In this document: one piece after another, positions 16,525 through 23,986 of the stretch
Layout: each line of letters opens with the position of its first letter
How positions within the stretch are numbered: position 1 is the stretch's first letter
Origin: CAYQDR01 sp964416315
Lineage (GTDB): Bacteria > Methylomirabilota > Methylomirabilia > Rokubacteriales > DASRDR01
Length of the DNA: 43,099 nt
Assembly: GCA_964416315.1 (NCBI GenBank)
Contig: CAYQDR010000026.1
Span: 1 to 43,099 of the forward strand
Direction: 5' to 3'
The notes under the pieces: generated by a model
The model's input: the letters and a program-made list of their open reading frames with translations, nothing else
What the model was told of the DNA's origin: nothing
The model's database searches: none
Made by a program: the position numbers and the translations under genes

Positions 16525-17910
16525 TCAGCCCCCGAGGAGCGCCATCAGGTCGCCGACGTCCGCCAGGGTCTCGAGACGCTCGGCCGCCTTGGCGATCTCC
16601 TCCGCCCGGTCCTCGCTGAACACCCGGGTCGCCAGGATCCGGTACTTGTCCAGCAGCTCGTCGTGGGTCATGGGGTTCTCGGGCTCACCCTTGGGGTAGT
16701 CCACGCGCTGGCTGACCACCTGACCGTCGCGGGTCTTGATGTCGACCACCGAGGACCACTTGTGCGGGAACTCCCGCATCAGCTCGTCGTCGTGGACGAC
16801 CGTGACGCGCCCCATCATCTGGCGGATGGCCGGGTCGGCGAGCTTCCGGGCCATGTAGTCGTGCTCGAAGAGCCCGCGGATGCCGGGCCGCCCCTCCAGC
16901 ACGGCCAGGGCCACGTTGAACTGCACGCTGAAGCGCGGCCCGTACATCCCCTTGCCCGCGCCCCACGGCTCCGGGTCGTCCACCCACTTGGCCCCCTGGG
17001 AGTAGATCCGGAGCGTGATCCCCTCCACGGCGCCGGCGACGATCCCGTGGCGCTCGGTGAGGTCGAGGACCGCATCCCGGGAGGGGTGGAGGCAGCGGCA
17101 GCCGGGGGCGGGCTTGTGGGCGACCTCCAGCACTTTGAAGTGGCGCCCCAGGTCCCCCGTGATGCACTCCGGCACGACGTTGTCCGCGTAGAGCTTCCAG
17201 AAGCCGTACTCGTTCTCGATCACGTCGGTGGAGCCGGAGAAGCCGCGCTCCGCCAGGAGGGCGGCCAGGACCCCGTTGGCCGCGGCCCGCCCGGGGTTGA
17301 AGTCCTTCGCCATCCCGCGCGAGCGGATGTGAGCGAAGTTGCCCGCGACCTGGGCCCCGGCCAGGCCGAGGGCGTGGCGCAGCCGCTCCCGATCGAGACC
17401 CAGCAGCAGGCCCGCCGCGACGGCGGCGCCGAAGGTGTTGATGGTGCCGCTCGGGTGCCACCCCTTGACGTAGTGCGTGGGCATGACCGACTCGCCGATC
17501 CGGATGGCGGCCTCGTAGCCGGCCACGATCGCGACGAGCGCCGCCCGCCCGCCGAGCCGGCCGCGCTCGGCGACGGCGAGGGCCGCCGCGATGACGCTGT
17601 CGCCCACGTGGGACTGGGTCTGGCGGTGGGTGTCGTCCAGCTCGGTCATGTGCCCCATCGCCCCGTTCAGGAACGCGGCGTGGACGCACGAGGTCCGGGG
17701 CGCGTGCGCGATCACCGTGCTCTCCGGCCGGCCGCCCAGGGCCAGCAGGATCTCCCAGAGGATCGCGGCCGGCTCTTCCCGGGCCGCGCTGCTCGCGTAG
17801 CCGAGGTAGTCCAGCACCAGCTCCTTGGTCTTGCTCACCGCGGCTTCCGGGAGCTGCTCGAACGTCAGGCCGTGCAGGTAGCGGACGAGAGTATCCGTGT
17901 ACGCTGTCAT
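16525..17910 (-). CDS. MmgE/PrpD-family protein
   Basis: A 461-residue protein of the family that includes 2-methylcitrate dehydratase PrpD and cis-aconitate decarboxylase. FEQLPEAAVSKTKELVLDYL near the start, LNGAMGHMTELDDTHR (around 86-101), GWHPSGTINTFGAAVAAG (around 150-167) and KPAPGCRCLHPSRDAVLDL are hallmark blocks; the last is one residue-type different from the common K-x-Y/H-P-x-C pattern. Many relatives are not PrpD but unassigned lyases or isomerases next to hydantoinases and transporters. Here the operon setting suggests action on an imported cyclic or carboxylated compound, not propionate metabolism. Confidence 0.85.
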   Translation of the reverse strand: MTAYTDTLVRYLHGLTFEQLPEAAVSKTKELVLDYLGYASSAAREEPAAILWEILLALGGRPESTVIAHAPRTSCVHAAFLNGAMGHMTELDDTHRQTQSHVGDSVIAAALAVAERGRLGGRAALVAIVAGYEAAIRIGESVMPTHYVKGWHPSGTINTFGAAVAAGLLLGLDRERLRHALGLAGAQVAGNFAHIRSRGMAKDFNPGRAAANGVLAALLAERGFSGSTDVIENEYGFWKLYADNVVPECITGDLGRHFKVLEVAHKPAPGCRCLHPSRDAVLDLTERHGIVAGAVEGITLRIYSQGAKWVDDPEPWGAGKGMYGPRFSVQFNVALAVLEGRPGIRGLFEHDYMARKLADPAIRQMMGRVTVVHDDELMREFPHKWSSVVDIKTRDGQVVSQRVDYPKGEPENPMTHDELLDKYRILATRVFSEDRAEEIAKAAERLETLADVGDLMALLGG

Positions 17911-17941
17911 CGCACGTGTCCTCCCCCCATCGGGCCGGGGT

Positions 17942-18892
17942 TCATCGTCCGACTGTCCTCAGCTGCGGGTCGAGCCGGTCCCGCAGCCAGTCTCCCAGGA
18001 GGTTCAGCGCGAGGACCACCGCCGTGATGGCCAGGCCCGGGAACGTCGAGGGCCACCAGGCGACCAGGAGGTACTCGCGCCCATCGCTCAGCATGCTCCC
18101 CCAGCTCGGGGTCGGTGGCTTGACCCCCAGGCCCAGGAAGCTCAGGGACGCCTCGAAGACGATCCGCCGCCCGACCTCCAGCGTCGCCAGCGCGACCAGC
18201 GGGCTCACCAGGTGCGGCAGGAGGTGGCGGAGCACGATCCGGCGGTCCGAGCTGCCCAGGGCCTGCGTGGCCTTCACGAACTCCCACTCCCGGAGGCTCA
18301 GGACGATCCCCCGCGTCACGCGGGAGAAGAGCACCCAGCCCGTGATGGCGAGCACCAGCACCAGGTTGAAGAGGCTCGCGCCCAGGACCGCCATGATGGC
18401 CACGGCGAAGACCATCATCGGGATGGAGAGCTGGACGTCGGCGAGCCGCATCAGCACGTCGTCCAGGACCCCGCCGTAGTACCCGGCGGCCAGGCCCAGC
18501 ACCACCCCCATCGCGAGCGTCGCGGCGACCGAGAGGACGCCGACGATCAGCGACACGCGCGCCCCGTGGATGATCCGGCTCAGCACGTCGCGCCCGAGGA
18601 GGTCCGTCCCGAGCGGGTGGGCCCGGCTCCCCCCGGGGCTCCAGGCCGGCGGCGTGAGCGAGGCGCGGGTGTCCTGCCCCAGCGGGTCGTGCGGCGCGAT
18701 CCACGGGGCGAGGACCGCCGCCGCGACGAAGAGCACCAGGACCGCCACGGCCGCCCCGAGCCCGACCTGCCGCCCGGCGCCCGCCAGCGCCCGGACGCCG
18801 CGGGCCCGCTCGGGCCGCGGGAGCGCGCCGACCTCGGGCGCCGCGGCCCACTCGGGGAGGGAAGTGTTGGCCCGCTCGTCGAGGGTCGCCAC
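17942..18892 (-). CDS. dppC: Peptide-type ABC permease (DppC family), second system
   Basis: A 316-residue permease. After a hydrophilic N-terminus of about 40 residues and one helix comes HPLGTDLLGRDVLSRIIHGA, the DppC signature. The EAA loop TQALGSSDRRIVLRHLLPH and the ending GDWLRDRLDPQLR confirm the family. It starts with GTG 1 nt after dppB and is followed after 31 bp by the MmgE/PrpD gene. As with the first system, no ATPase is encoded nearby. Confidence 0.85.
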   Translation of the reverse strand: MATLDERANTSLPEWAAAPEVGALPRPERARGVRALAGAGRQVGLGAAVAVLVLFVAAAVLAPWIAPHDPLGQDTRASLTPPAWSPGGSRAHPLGTDLLGRDVLSRIIHGARVSLIVGVLSVAATLAMGVVLGLAAGYYGGVLDDVLMRLADVQLSIPMMVFAVAIMAVLGASLFNLVLVLAITGWVLFSRVTRGIVLSLREWEFVKATQALGSSDRRIVLRHLLPHLVSPLVALATLEVGRRIVFEASLSFLGLGVKPPTPSWGSMLSDGREYLLVAWWPSTFPGLAITAVVLALNLLGDWLRDRLDPQLRTVGR

Positions 18893-18893
18893 G

Positions 18894-19811
18894 TCAGCCG
18901 ACCCGGACCCGGGGGTCCAGCCACGCGTAGAGCAGGTCCAGCAGCATGTTCATGGTCACGAACAGGATGCAGAGCACGAAGACGGAGGCCTGCACCACCG
19001 GGAAGTCCCGGCGGTAGATGGCCTGGATCATGAGCCGTCCGAGCCCGGGCCACGCGAACACGGTCTCGATGATCATGGCGCCGCCCAGCATCACGCCGAA
19101 CTCCATCGCCGCCACGGTGACGACGGGGATCAGGATGTTCCGGAAGGCGTGGGCGAAGACGACGCGGCGCTCCGGGAGTCCTTTGGCCCGCGCGGTGCGG
19201 ACGTATTCGCGTCCCAGCTCGTCCAGCATGCCGGACCGGATCAGCCGCGCGGTGCGGGCGGCGGAGTAGGTGCCGAGCGCCACGGCCGGGAGGATCAGGT
19301 GCTGGAGGCCGCCGCGTCCGGTGGGCGGCAGCCAGCCGAGGAGGACCGCGAAGACCATGATGAGGACGATGCCCCACCAGAAGGTAGGCATGGACTGGCC
19401 GACCAGGGTCCCCAGCATGGCCCCGAGGTCTACGAGCGTCCCCCGGTGCAGCGCCGCCAGGACCCCGAGCGGCACCGTGACCACCAGCGCCACGGCCGCC
19501 GCCGCCAGGGCCAGCTCGAAGGTCGCCGGCAGGCGCTCCAGCACGAGAGCCAGGGCCGGCTGGTCGAACGCCAGGGAGCGCCCGAAGTCGCCGCGGACGG
19601 CGTGGGCCAGGAAGCGGCCGAACTGGACCGGGAGCGGGTCGTCCAGCCCGAGCTCCCGCCGGACGCGCGCCACCTCGTCCGGTCCCGCGCTCTCCGGCAG
19701 GAGGAGCTGCGCCGGGTCACCGGACAGGTGCAGCAGGACGAAGGTGAAGAAGCTCACCCCCAGCAGGGCCAGCGCCAGCTGGGGGAGGCGCCGCAACGCG
19801 AACCGGGTCAT
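18894..19811 (-). CDS. dppB: Peptide-type ABC permease (DppB family), second system
   Basis: A 305-residue permease opening with RRLPQLALALLGVSFFTFVL. RRELGLDDPLPVQFGRFL, YVRTARAKGLPERRVVFAHA (the EAA region) and the closing LLYAWLDPRVRVG are typical of DppB. ATG 19811 lies 16 nt after the binding-protein gene. It would form the membrane channel with DppC. It differs clearly from the DppB at 7114-8070, so the two transporters are not a recent duplication. Confidence 0.85.
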   Translation of the reverse strand: MTRFALRRLPQLALALLGVSFFTFVLLHLSGDPAQLLLPESAGPDEVARVRRELGLDDPLPVQFGRFLAHAVRGDFGRSLAFDQPALALVLERLPATFELALAAAAVALVVTVPLGVLAALHRGTLVDLGAMLGTLVGQSMPTFWWGIVLIMVFAVLLGWLPPTGRGGLQHLILPAVALGTYSAARTARLIRSGMLDELGREYVRTARAKGLPERRVVFAHAFRNILIPVVTVAAMEFGVMLGGAMIIETVFAWPGLGRLMIQAIYRRDFPVVQASVFVLCILFVTMNMLLDLLYAWLDPRVRVG

Positions 19812-19827
19812 GGAGCCCGACGGCGCG

Positions 19828-21333
19828 TCAGTTCTTCAGGACGGCCTCGTGGAGGAGGATCCACTCGTCGGCCCGCGGCGTCCACGACAGGCGCGCGCTC
19901 ACGCCGTAGAGGTCGGCGTAGTCGAGGAGGAAGATCCAGGGCGCCTGCTCGTGGACGTGCCGGAAAATCCGCTGGTAGATCGCCTCGCGCTTGGCGGGGT
20001 CGGCGGTGACCTTGCCCTCCTCGATCCACGCGTCGAGCTGGGGCGTGTTGTAGTAGATGCCCCGGCGCTTGCTATCCATGTGGATGGCGATGTTCCAGTC
20101 CGGGTCGGCCACGATGTTGCCGACCGAGAGGAAGCCGAGCCCGTCGAACTTCTTGCCCAGGAAGCGCTCCCAGAACCGCGCGAACTCCATGGAGTTCGGG
20201 GCGACCTCGACCCCGATCTTCCGGAGCTGGCCCGCGACGGCCTCCACGATCTCCTTGTCGAGGGGGTACCGGGCGATGGGGCCGTCCAGGGTCGTCTTGA
20301 AGCCCTGCGGGTACCCGGCCTCGGCCAGGAGCCGCCGCGCCCGATCCGGGTCGTACGGGTACGCCTTGACCTCGGCGTTGTAGCCGAACACCAGCGGCGA
20401 GGCGGGCTGGCTGGAGCGGTACCCGTGGCCGAGGAACAGATCCCGGATCAGGGCCTCCCCGTCCACGCCGTAGTTGAGCGCCTGCCGGACGCGGACGTCG
20501 TCGAAGGGCTTCTGCCAGGTGTTGATCGCGATGAAGGCGGTCCGGAGGCTCCGGACCTTGGCGACCCGCAGCTTGGGGTCACGCTCGATCACGCTGACCT
20601 GCTGCGGGGGCACGTTCACCACGATGTCCGCGCGGCCCGTCAGGAGCTCGGCCAGGCGGCTCGAGTGCTCCGGCACGGGTTTCCAGACGACCCGCTGGAT
20701 CTTCGGGGCGCCCTTCCAGTAGCCCGGGTTGGCCTCCAGCACCACGCGCTGGTCCTTGACCCACTCCACGAAGCGGAAGGGCCCGGTGCCTACCGGGCTC
20801 TTGGCGAAGCGCTCGGCCCCCATCCGCTCGACCACGTCCTTGGAGACGATGGGAATCTGCGCCAGGTGGTTCAGGGCCGGGGCGAACGGGTAGTGGAGCC
20901 TCACGACCGCCGTGTACGGGTCCGGCGTCTCCACCTCGGCCACGAAGCGGATCCAGTCCTTGAGGCGCGACTTGAGCGCGGGGTCCAGGATCCGGTCGTA
21001 GGTGAACTTCACGTCCTTCGAGGTGAACTCGGTCCCGTCGTGGAACTTCACCCCCCGCCGGAGGCGGAACCGGATCCGCTGGGGCTCCGGCTGCTCCCAC
21101 GCCGCGGCCAGCTCGGGCACGGGCCGCATCTCCGGCGTCAGCGCCACCAGCCGGTCGAACATGTTCATGGCCGGCTGCTGGCGGGCGATGATGGTGTCGA
21201 TGTTCGGGTCGAGGGTGAGGACGTCCACCCCCATCGCCACCACGAGCTCGCCGCTGGCGCCCGCCGCCGGGGACGCGCCGAAGACCGTGATCAGGATCGC
21301 TGCCGAGACCAAGGCGAATGCGAATCGCCGCAT
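19828..21333 (-). CDS. dppA: Peptide-type ABC binding protein (SBP_bac_5), second system
   Basis: A 501-residue periplasmic binding protein. The signal peptide MRRFAFALVSAAILITVFGA ends before GASGELVVAMGVDVLTLDPN, the usual mature start of the family. IRFRLRRGVKFHDGTEFTSK and VRQALNYGVDGEALI are conserved blocks. ATG 21333 is chosen for the signal peptide and the GGAGGGAGG just before it. It is the first gene of the six-gene operon ending in hyuB, and so defines what enters the pathway. A good promoter lies about 70 bp upstream. Confidence 0.85.
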   Translation of the reverse strand: MRRFAFALVSAAILITVFGASPAAGASGELVVAMGVDVLTLDPNIDTIIARQQPAMNMFDRLVALTPEMRPVPELAAAWEQPEPQRIRFRLRRGVKFHDGTEFTSKDVKFTYDRILDPALKSRLKDWIRFVAEVETPDPYTAVVRLHYPFAPALNHLAQIPIVSKDVVERMGAERFAKSPVGTGPFRFVEWVKDQRVVLEANPGYWKGAPKIQRVVWKPVPEHSSRLAELLTGRADIVVNVPPQQVSVIERDPKLRVAKVRSLRTAFIAINTWQKPFDDVRVRQALNYGVDGEALIRDLFLGHGYRSSQPASPLVFGYNAEVKAYPYDPDRARRLLAEAGYPQGFKTTLDGPIARYPLDKEIVEAVAGQLRKIGVEVAPNSMEFARFWERFLGKKFDGLGFLSVGNIVADPDWNIAIHMDSKRRGIYYNTPQLDAWIEEGKVTADPAKREAIYQRIFRHVHEQAPWIFLLDYADLYGVSARLSWTPRADEWILLHEAVLKN

Positions 21334-21403
21334 GGCGTCCTCCCTCCGCTCAGGTGGGCTCACCGGCTCTCCGGCTCGGCCGGACGCGACCGTGGATGGC
21401 GCC

Positions 21404-21432
21404 ACCATAAGCCGCCGCCGGGACCAGGTCAA
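21404..21432 (-). promoter_or_regulatory. Sigma70-type promoter of the dpp-prpD-hyuAB operon
   Basis: On the minus strand TTGACC (21432-21427) is followed by 17 nt and TATGGT (21409-21404). The predicted transcript would start near 21397, with a leader of about 65 nt ending in a strong GGAGGGAGG ribosome site. No operator palindrome is obvious between the boxes. A REP-like palindrome lies just upstream, at 21448-21475. Confidence 0.5.
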
Positions 21433-21447
21433 GGCTCGCCGTCGGCT

Positions 21448-21475
21448 CCCTCTCCCTCCCGAGGGAGGGAGAGGG
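21448..21475. repeat. REP-like palindrome upstream of the second dppA
   Basis: CCCTCTCCCTCCC (21448-21460) and GGGAGGGAGAGGG (21463-21475) are perfect 13-bp arms separated by GA. The trailing CTGGGGTGAGGG is also typical of this widespread intergenic repeat type. The rest of the 21476-21676 gap holds no gene that I can support. Confidence 0.65.
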
Positions 21476-21676
21476 CTGGGGTGAGGGTGGGGCGCCGCCA
21501 GCGTGATAGCCTGGGGGAGTCCACTATGCATGCGCTGCAGTCCTCAGAGACCACGACACCGGGCGCACTGAGAGACGACATGCTGTCATGCGGGTCCTGA
21601 AAGCCGGCGTACTCTGTTGAAGCGGACCTTCGTGCGCGTGTCGATCGTGCAGGTGAAACCCCACAACCTCCTCCAT

Positions 21677-21705
21677 TTGACTCGGGGGACAAACGTCTAT
21701 ACACT
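21677..21705 (+). promoter_or_regulatory. Promoter of brnTA, predicted to give a leaderless mRNA
   Basis: TTGACT (21677-21682), 17 nt, then TACACT (21700-21705). The GTG start of brnT follows after only 6 nt, exactly where transcription should begin, and there is no ribosome site. Phd at 31182 and the DUF4143 gene at 34333 have the same spacing. Characterised BrnA represses its own promoter. Confidence 0.6.
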
Positions 21706-21711
21706 ACTCGT

Positions 21712-21990
21712 GTGCGGTTCGAGTGGGATCCTCTCAAGGCGGAGGCGAACCTACGGGCGCACGGGGCCAGTTTCGCAGAGGCGGTCACGGTCCTCGGGGA
21801 CGACCTTGCCCTGACCCGTGAGGATGCCGACGCCGTGGAAGAGTCGCGCTTCGTAACCCTGGGCCTGAGCAACCTTGGAAACCTGCTCGTTGTGGTGTAC
21901 ATGTACCGCGAGCCTGACATCATCCGTGTGATCTCGGCTTGGAAGGCGAAAAAACGCCAGAGGGTGCTGTATGAAAAAAGTCGTGGCTGA
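21712..21990 (+). CDS. brnT: BrnT-type RNase toxin
   Basis: A 92-residue toxin of the BrnT (RelE-like fold) family. FEWDPLKAEANLRAHGASFA (residues 3-22) is the family opening, and DIIRVISAWKAKKRQRVLYE near the C-terminus is the conserved block with the catalytic-region arginines. The start codon is GTG, with no ribosome site but a promoter ending 6 nt before it. The last 20 nt overlap brnA. BrnT cleaves mRNA and is neutralised by BrnA. The pair looks intact. Confidence 0.85.
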   Translation: MRFEWDPLKAEANLRAHGASFAEAVTVLGDDLALTREDADAVEESRFVTLGLSNLGNLLVVVYMYREPDIIRVISAWKAKKRQRVLYEKSRG

Positions 21991-22318
21991 GAAGTATCGC
22001 GACATCGACTTCTCGCGCGCCAAGCGTGGTCCCGTCGTCAAGCCCGAGCCGGGAAAGACCAAAATCTCGATTCGCCTAGACAACACCATCCTGGAGTACT
22101 TCCGAGATCTGGTGGACAGGGCTGGCGGTGGGAACTACCAGACCCTGATCAACGACGCGTTGCTGGAGCATGTCCATCGGCGCTCGACGCTCGACGCTGT
22201 GCGGCAAGTGGTCCGGGAAGAACTCTCACAGTACAGGGTCGGGCGGCGTCTCACATCGCCCTCCAGCGGACCGGCTGCTCGCGCTGCTCGCTCCTCGGCC
22301 GCTGAGCACCAGCATTAG
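21971..22318 (+). CDS. brnA: BrnA-type antitoxin with an abnormal C-terminal tail
   Basis: A 115-residue ribbon-helix-helix antitoxin. TKISIRLDNTILEYFRDLVD (residues 35-54) and NYQTLINDALLEHV (60-73) form the DNA-binding fold that dimerises and represses the operon. BrnA proteins usually end soon after this, at around 80-95 residues. Here about 20 low-complexity residues (Ser, Ala, Pro, Arg) follow position 92, encoded by DNA that looks like an attC site (22248-22320). The tail is probably read-through of that site, not a functional domain. Confidence 0.8.
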   Translation: MKKVVAEKYRDIDFSRAKRGPVVKPEPGKTKISIRLDNTILEYFRDLVDRAGGGNYQTLINDALLEHVHRRSTLDAVRQVVREELSQYRVGRRLTSPSSGPAARAARSSAAEHQH

Positions 22319-22320
22319 GT
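22248..22320 (+). repeat. attC-like element inside the 3' end of brnA
   Basis: GTCTCAC (one base off RYYYAAC) begins and ATTAGGT (one base off GTTRRRY) ends a 73-bp stretch. CAGCGG-A-CC pairs with GG-CCGCTG in the middle, leaving an unpaired A. The motif AGCGGAC is shared with the three attC-like elements at 10.9-12.0 kb. The outer boxes pair weakly, so this site is degenerate. The brnA stop codon lies in the closing box. Confidence 0.45.
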
Positions 22321-22762
22321 TTAGGCGGCGCCATCGCGCAGATCATCGCAGGGACGCCTCATGAGTCTCAGGTCGGAATAGGACGCGATCGCAGCGCGAA
22401 TCGGGGCGCTCGTGTCTACCGCCACCATCAATGTCGCGGTCTGTCCGGAACCGCCGGCTCGCGGCTAGATCGGCCGCCGGCAACCAGCCGCCGTAACTGA
22501 CGAGCGCCCCGGAAACCAAGTTCAACGCGGGTCTCGCTTCGTATCGTGCTAGCTCCCCGCGATGGCATTCGGTATCCCCGGGTCGTGGCAACCTGACGAG
22601 CCCGGGCTCCATCCGTCCTCCGCCCCAGTGGCGGGACTCCGCGGGCGCACGCCCGGGTCGTGAGGCCCAACGCGTTCCGCCTCCCCTCTCGTGTGGGCTT
22701 GCGTCCGGCGCTCAGGCCGGGTAGGGTCGGGCTGGTTCGGCACGCGGCGGAGCGATCGGGAA
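22321..22762. other. Gene-free stretch between brnA and the M19 peptidase
   Basis: About 440 bp without a gene I can support. On the minus strand ATG 22428 opens a 35-residue frame beginning MVAVDTSA, which recalls the first strand of VapC toxins but has none of the rest. The region may contain decayed cassettes. The promoter for the downstream peptidase operon must also be here, but I found no clear boxes. Confidence 0.35.
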
Positions 22763-23986
22763 ATGAGCCCTGGCGCCAGGACGCAGCAGGCGGACGCGCT
22801 CGAGCGCGCGCGGCGCATTCACGCCGAGGAGCTCGTCGCGGATTCGCTGGCCCCCACCTTCACTTGCGAGATGATGCTGACGCCGGCCATGGTCGAGCTG
22901 GCGAAGCGGCTCCAGGCCGAGGGGAAGACGCGCTCCGCCATCCGCCTCGCGCTGGCCGAACACCTGATCGAGGCCGTGGGGCGCGACCGGGACACCCGCG
23001 CGGCCTACCTCGCCTACTGGCAGCGCGCCGGGGTCACCGCCGCCAGCTCCACCGTCTACGACTCCGGCCCGCCGGGCCGCGCCTGGGACGAGACGCTGAC
23101 GGAGCTGGCCCGAGGGAACCGGCTCCTCCAGGGGCTGGGGGACGCCTTCTGCCTCGCGGCCACGGCGGGGGACGTCGAGCGGGCGCACCGCGAGCGTCGA
23201 CACGCCGTGATCTACAACCTCCAGAACGCCGAGCCCGTCGGGGACGACCTGGGCCGCGTGGACGTCCTCTACAACCTCGGCGTCCGGATCATCCAGCTGA
23301 GCTACAACCTGCGCAACCGGTTCGGCGACGGGTGCGTCGAGCGCCGGGACGGCGGGCTCAGCCGGTTCGGGGTGGCGCTGGTGGAGAAGCTCAACGAGCG
23401 GCGGGTCCTCATCGACCTCTCCCACTGCAGCGACCAGACGGCGCTCGACGCGATCGCGCTCTCCCGCCAGCCGGTGGCCTTCACGCACACGAGCGCGCGG
23501 GCCCTCAGCCGCCATGCGCGTGGGAAGACCGACGAGGCCCTCCGGGCGATCGCCGCGCGGGGTGGCTACGTGGGCGTCCTGATCCTGCCCTCGTTCCTCC
23601 TGCCCGGCGACCGGGACCCGCACGCCGCCCCCGGGGAGCTTCCCGCGGGATGGGCGACGCTCGACACCGTGGTGGACCACGTCGAGCACATCCGGAACCT
23701 GGTCGGCTCGGACGCCGTCGGGATCGGCACGGACTGGGGGAAGCCCTACTACAACGTGCTCACCTGGTCTCCCGGGATGGTCCGCGAGCAGGCCTCGGCC
23801 TTCGACTGGGTCGGCTGGCGGCCGGAGGACCGGATGGATCCGAACCGGCAGACCAAGGATCTCGAGACCTGGGATCGCTGGCCGAACCTCACGGCCGCCA
23901 TGCTGCGCCGGGGGATCCCCGAGGACGTCGTCGTGAAGATCGTCGGCCGGAACTTCCTCCGGCTGTTCCGCGAGGTCTGCGGCTGA
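22763..23986 (+). CDS. Membrane-dipeptidase-like protein (peptidase M19 family)
   Basis: A 407-residue member of the M19 renal-dipeptidase family, an amidohydrolase-type barrel. VDVLYNLGVRIIQLSYNLRN, LIDLSHCSD (His at 221), FTHTSARALSRHARGKTDEA (His at 242) and VGIGTDWG (Asp at 324) are the conserved blocks, and E157 matches the bridging glutamate. The N-terminal H-x-D metal pair is absent: ELVADSLAPTF stands in its place. It may therefore bind one metal or act on something other than dipeptides. ATG 22763 is the first start that fits. The frame extends upstream to 22691, but that part is unlike the family. Its stop overlaps the next gene's start. Confidence 0.75.
   Translation: MSPGARTQQADALERARRIHAEELVADSLAPTFTCEMMLTPAMVELAKRLQAEGKTRSAIRLALAEHLIEAVGRDRDTRAAYLAYWQRAGVTAASSTVYDSGPPGRAWDETLTELARGNRLLQGLGDAFCLAATAGDVERAHRERRHAVIYNLQNAEPVGDDLGRVDVLYNLGVRIIQLSYNLRNRFGDGCVERRDGGLSRFGVALVEKLNERRVLIDLSHCSDQTALDAIALSRQPVAFTHTSARALSRHARGKTDEALRAIAARGGYVGVLILPSFLLPGDRDPHAAPGELPAGWATLDTVVDHVEHIRNLVGSDAVGIGTDWGKPYYNVLTWSPGMVREQASAFDWVGWRPEDRMDPNRQTKDLETWDRWPNLTAAMLRRGIPEDVVVKIVGRNFLRLFREVCG

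Noticed and set aside
14551..18027. A plus-strand open frame of 1158 codons
   Set aside because: It is antisense to hyuA and the MmgE/PrpD gene and has biased, motif-free composition.
22321..22428. Possible VapC remnant on the minus strand, starting MVAVDTSA
   Set aside because: Only the first eight residues resemble VapC. The remaining 27 show no PIN features, so chance cannot be excluded.
22665..22671. GCCCAAC as another attC box
   Set aside because: It fits RYYYAAC, but no partner GTTRRRY or paired stem was found at a suitable distance.
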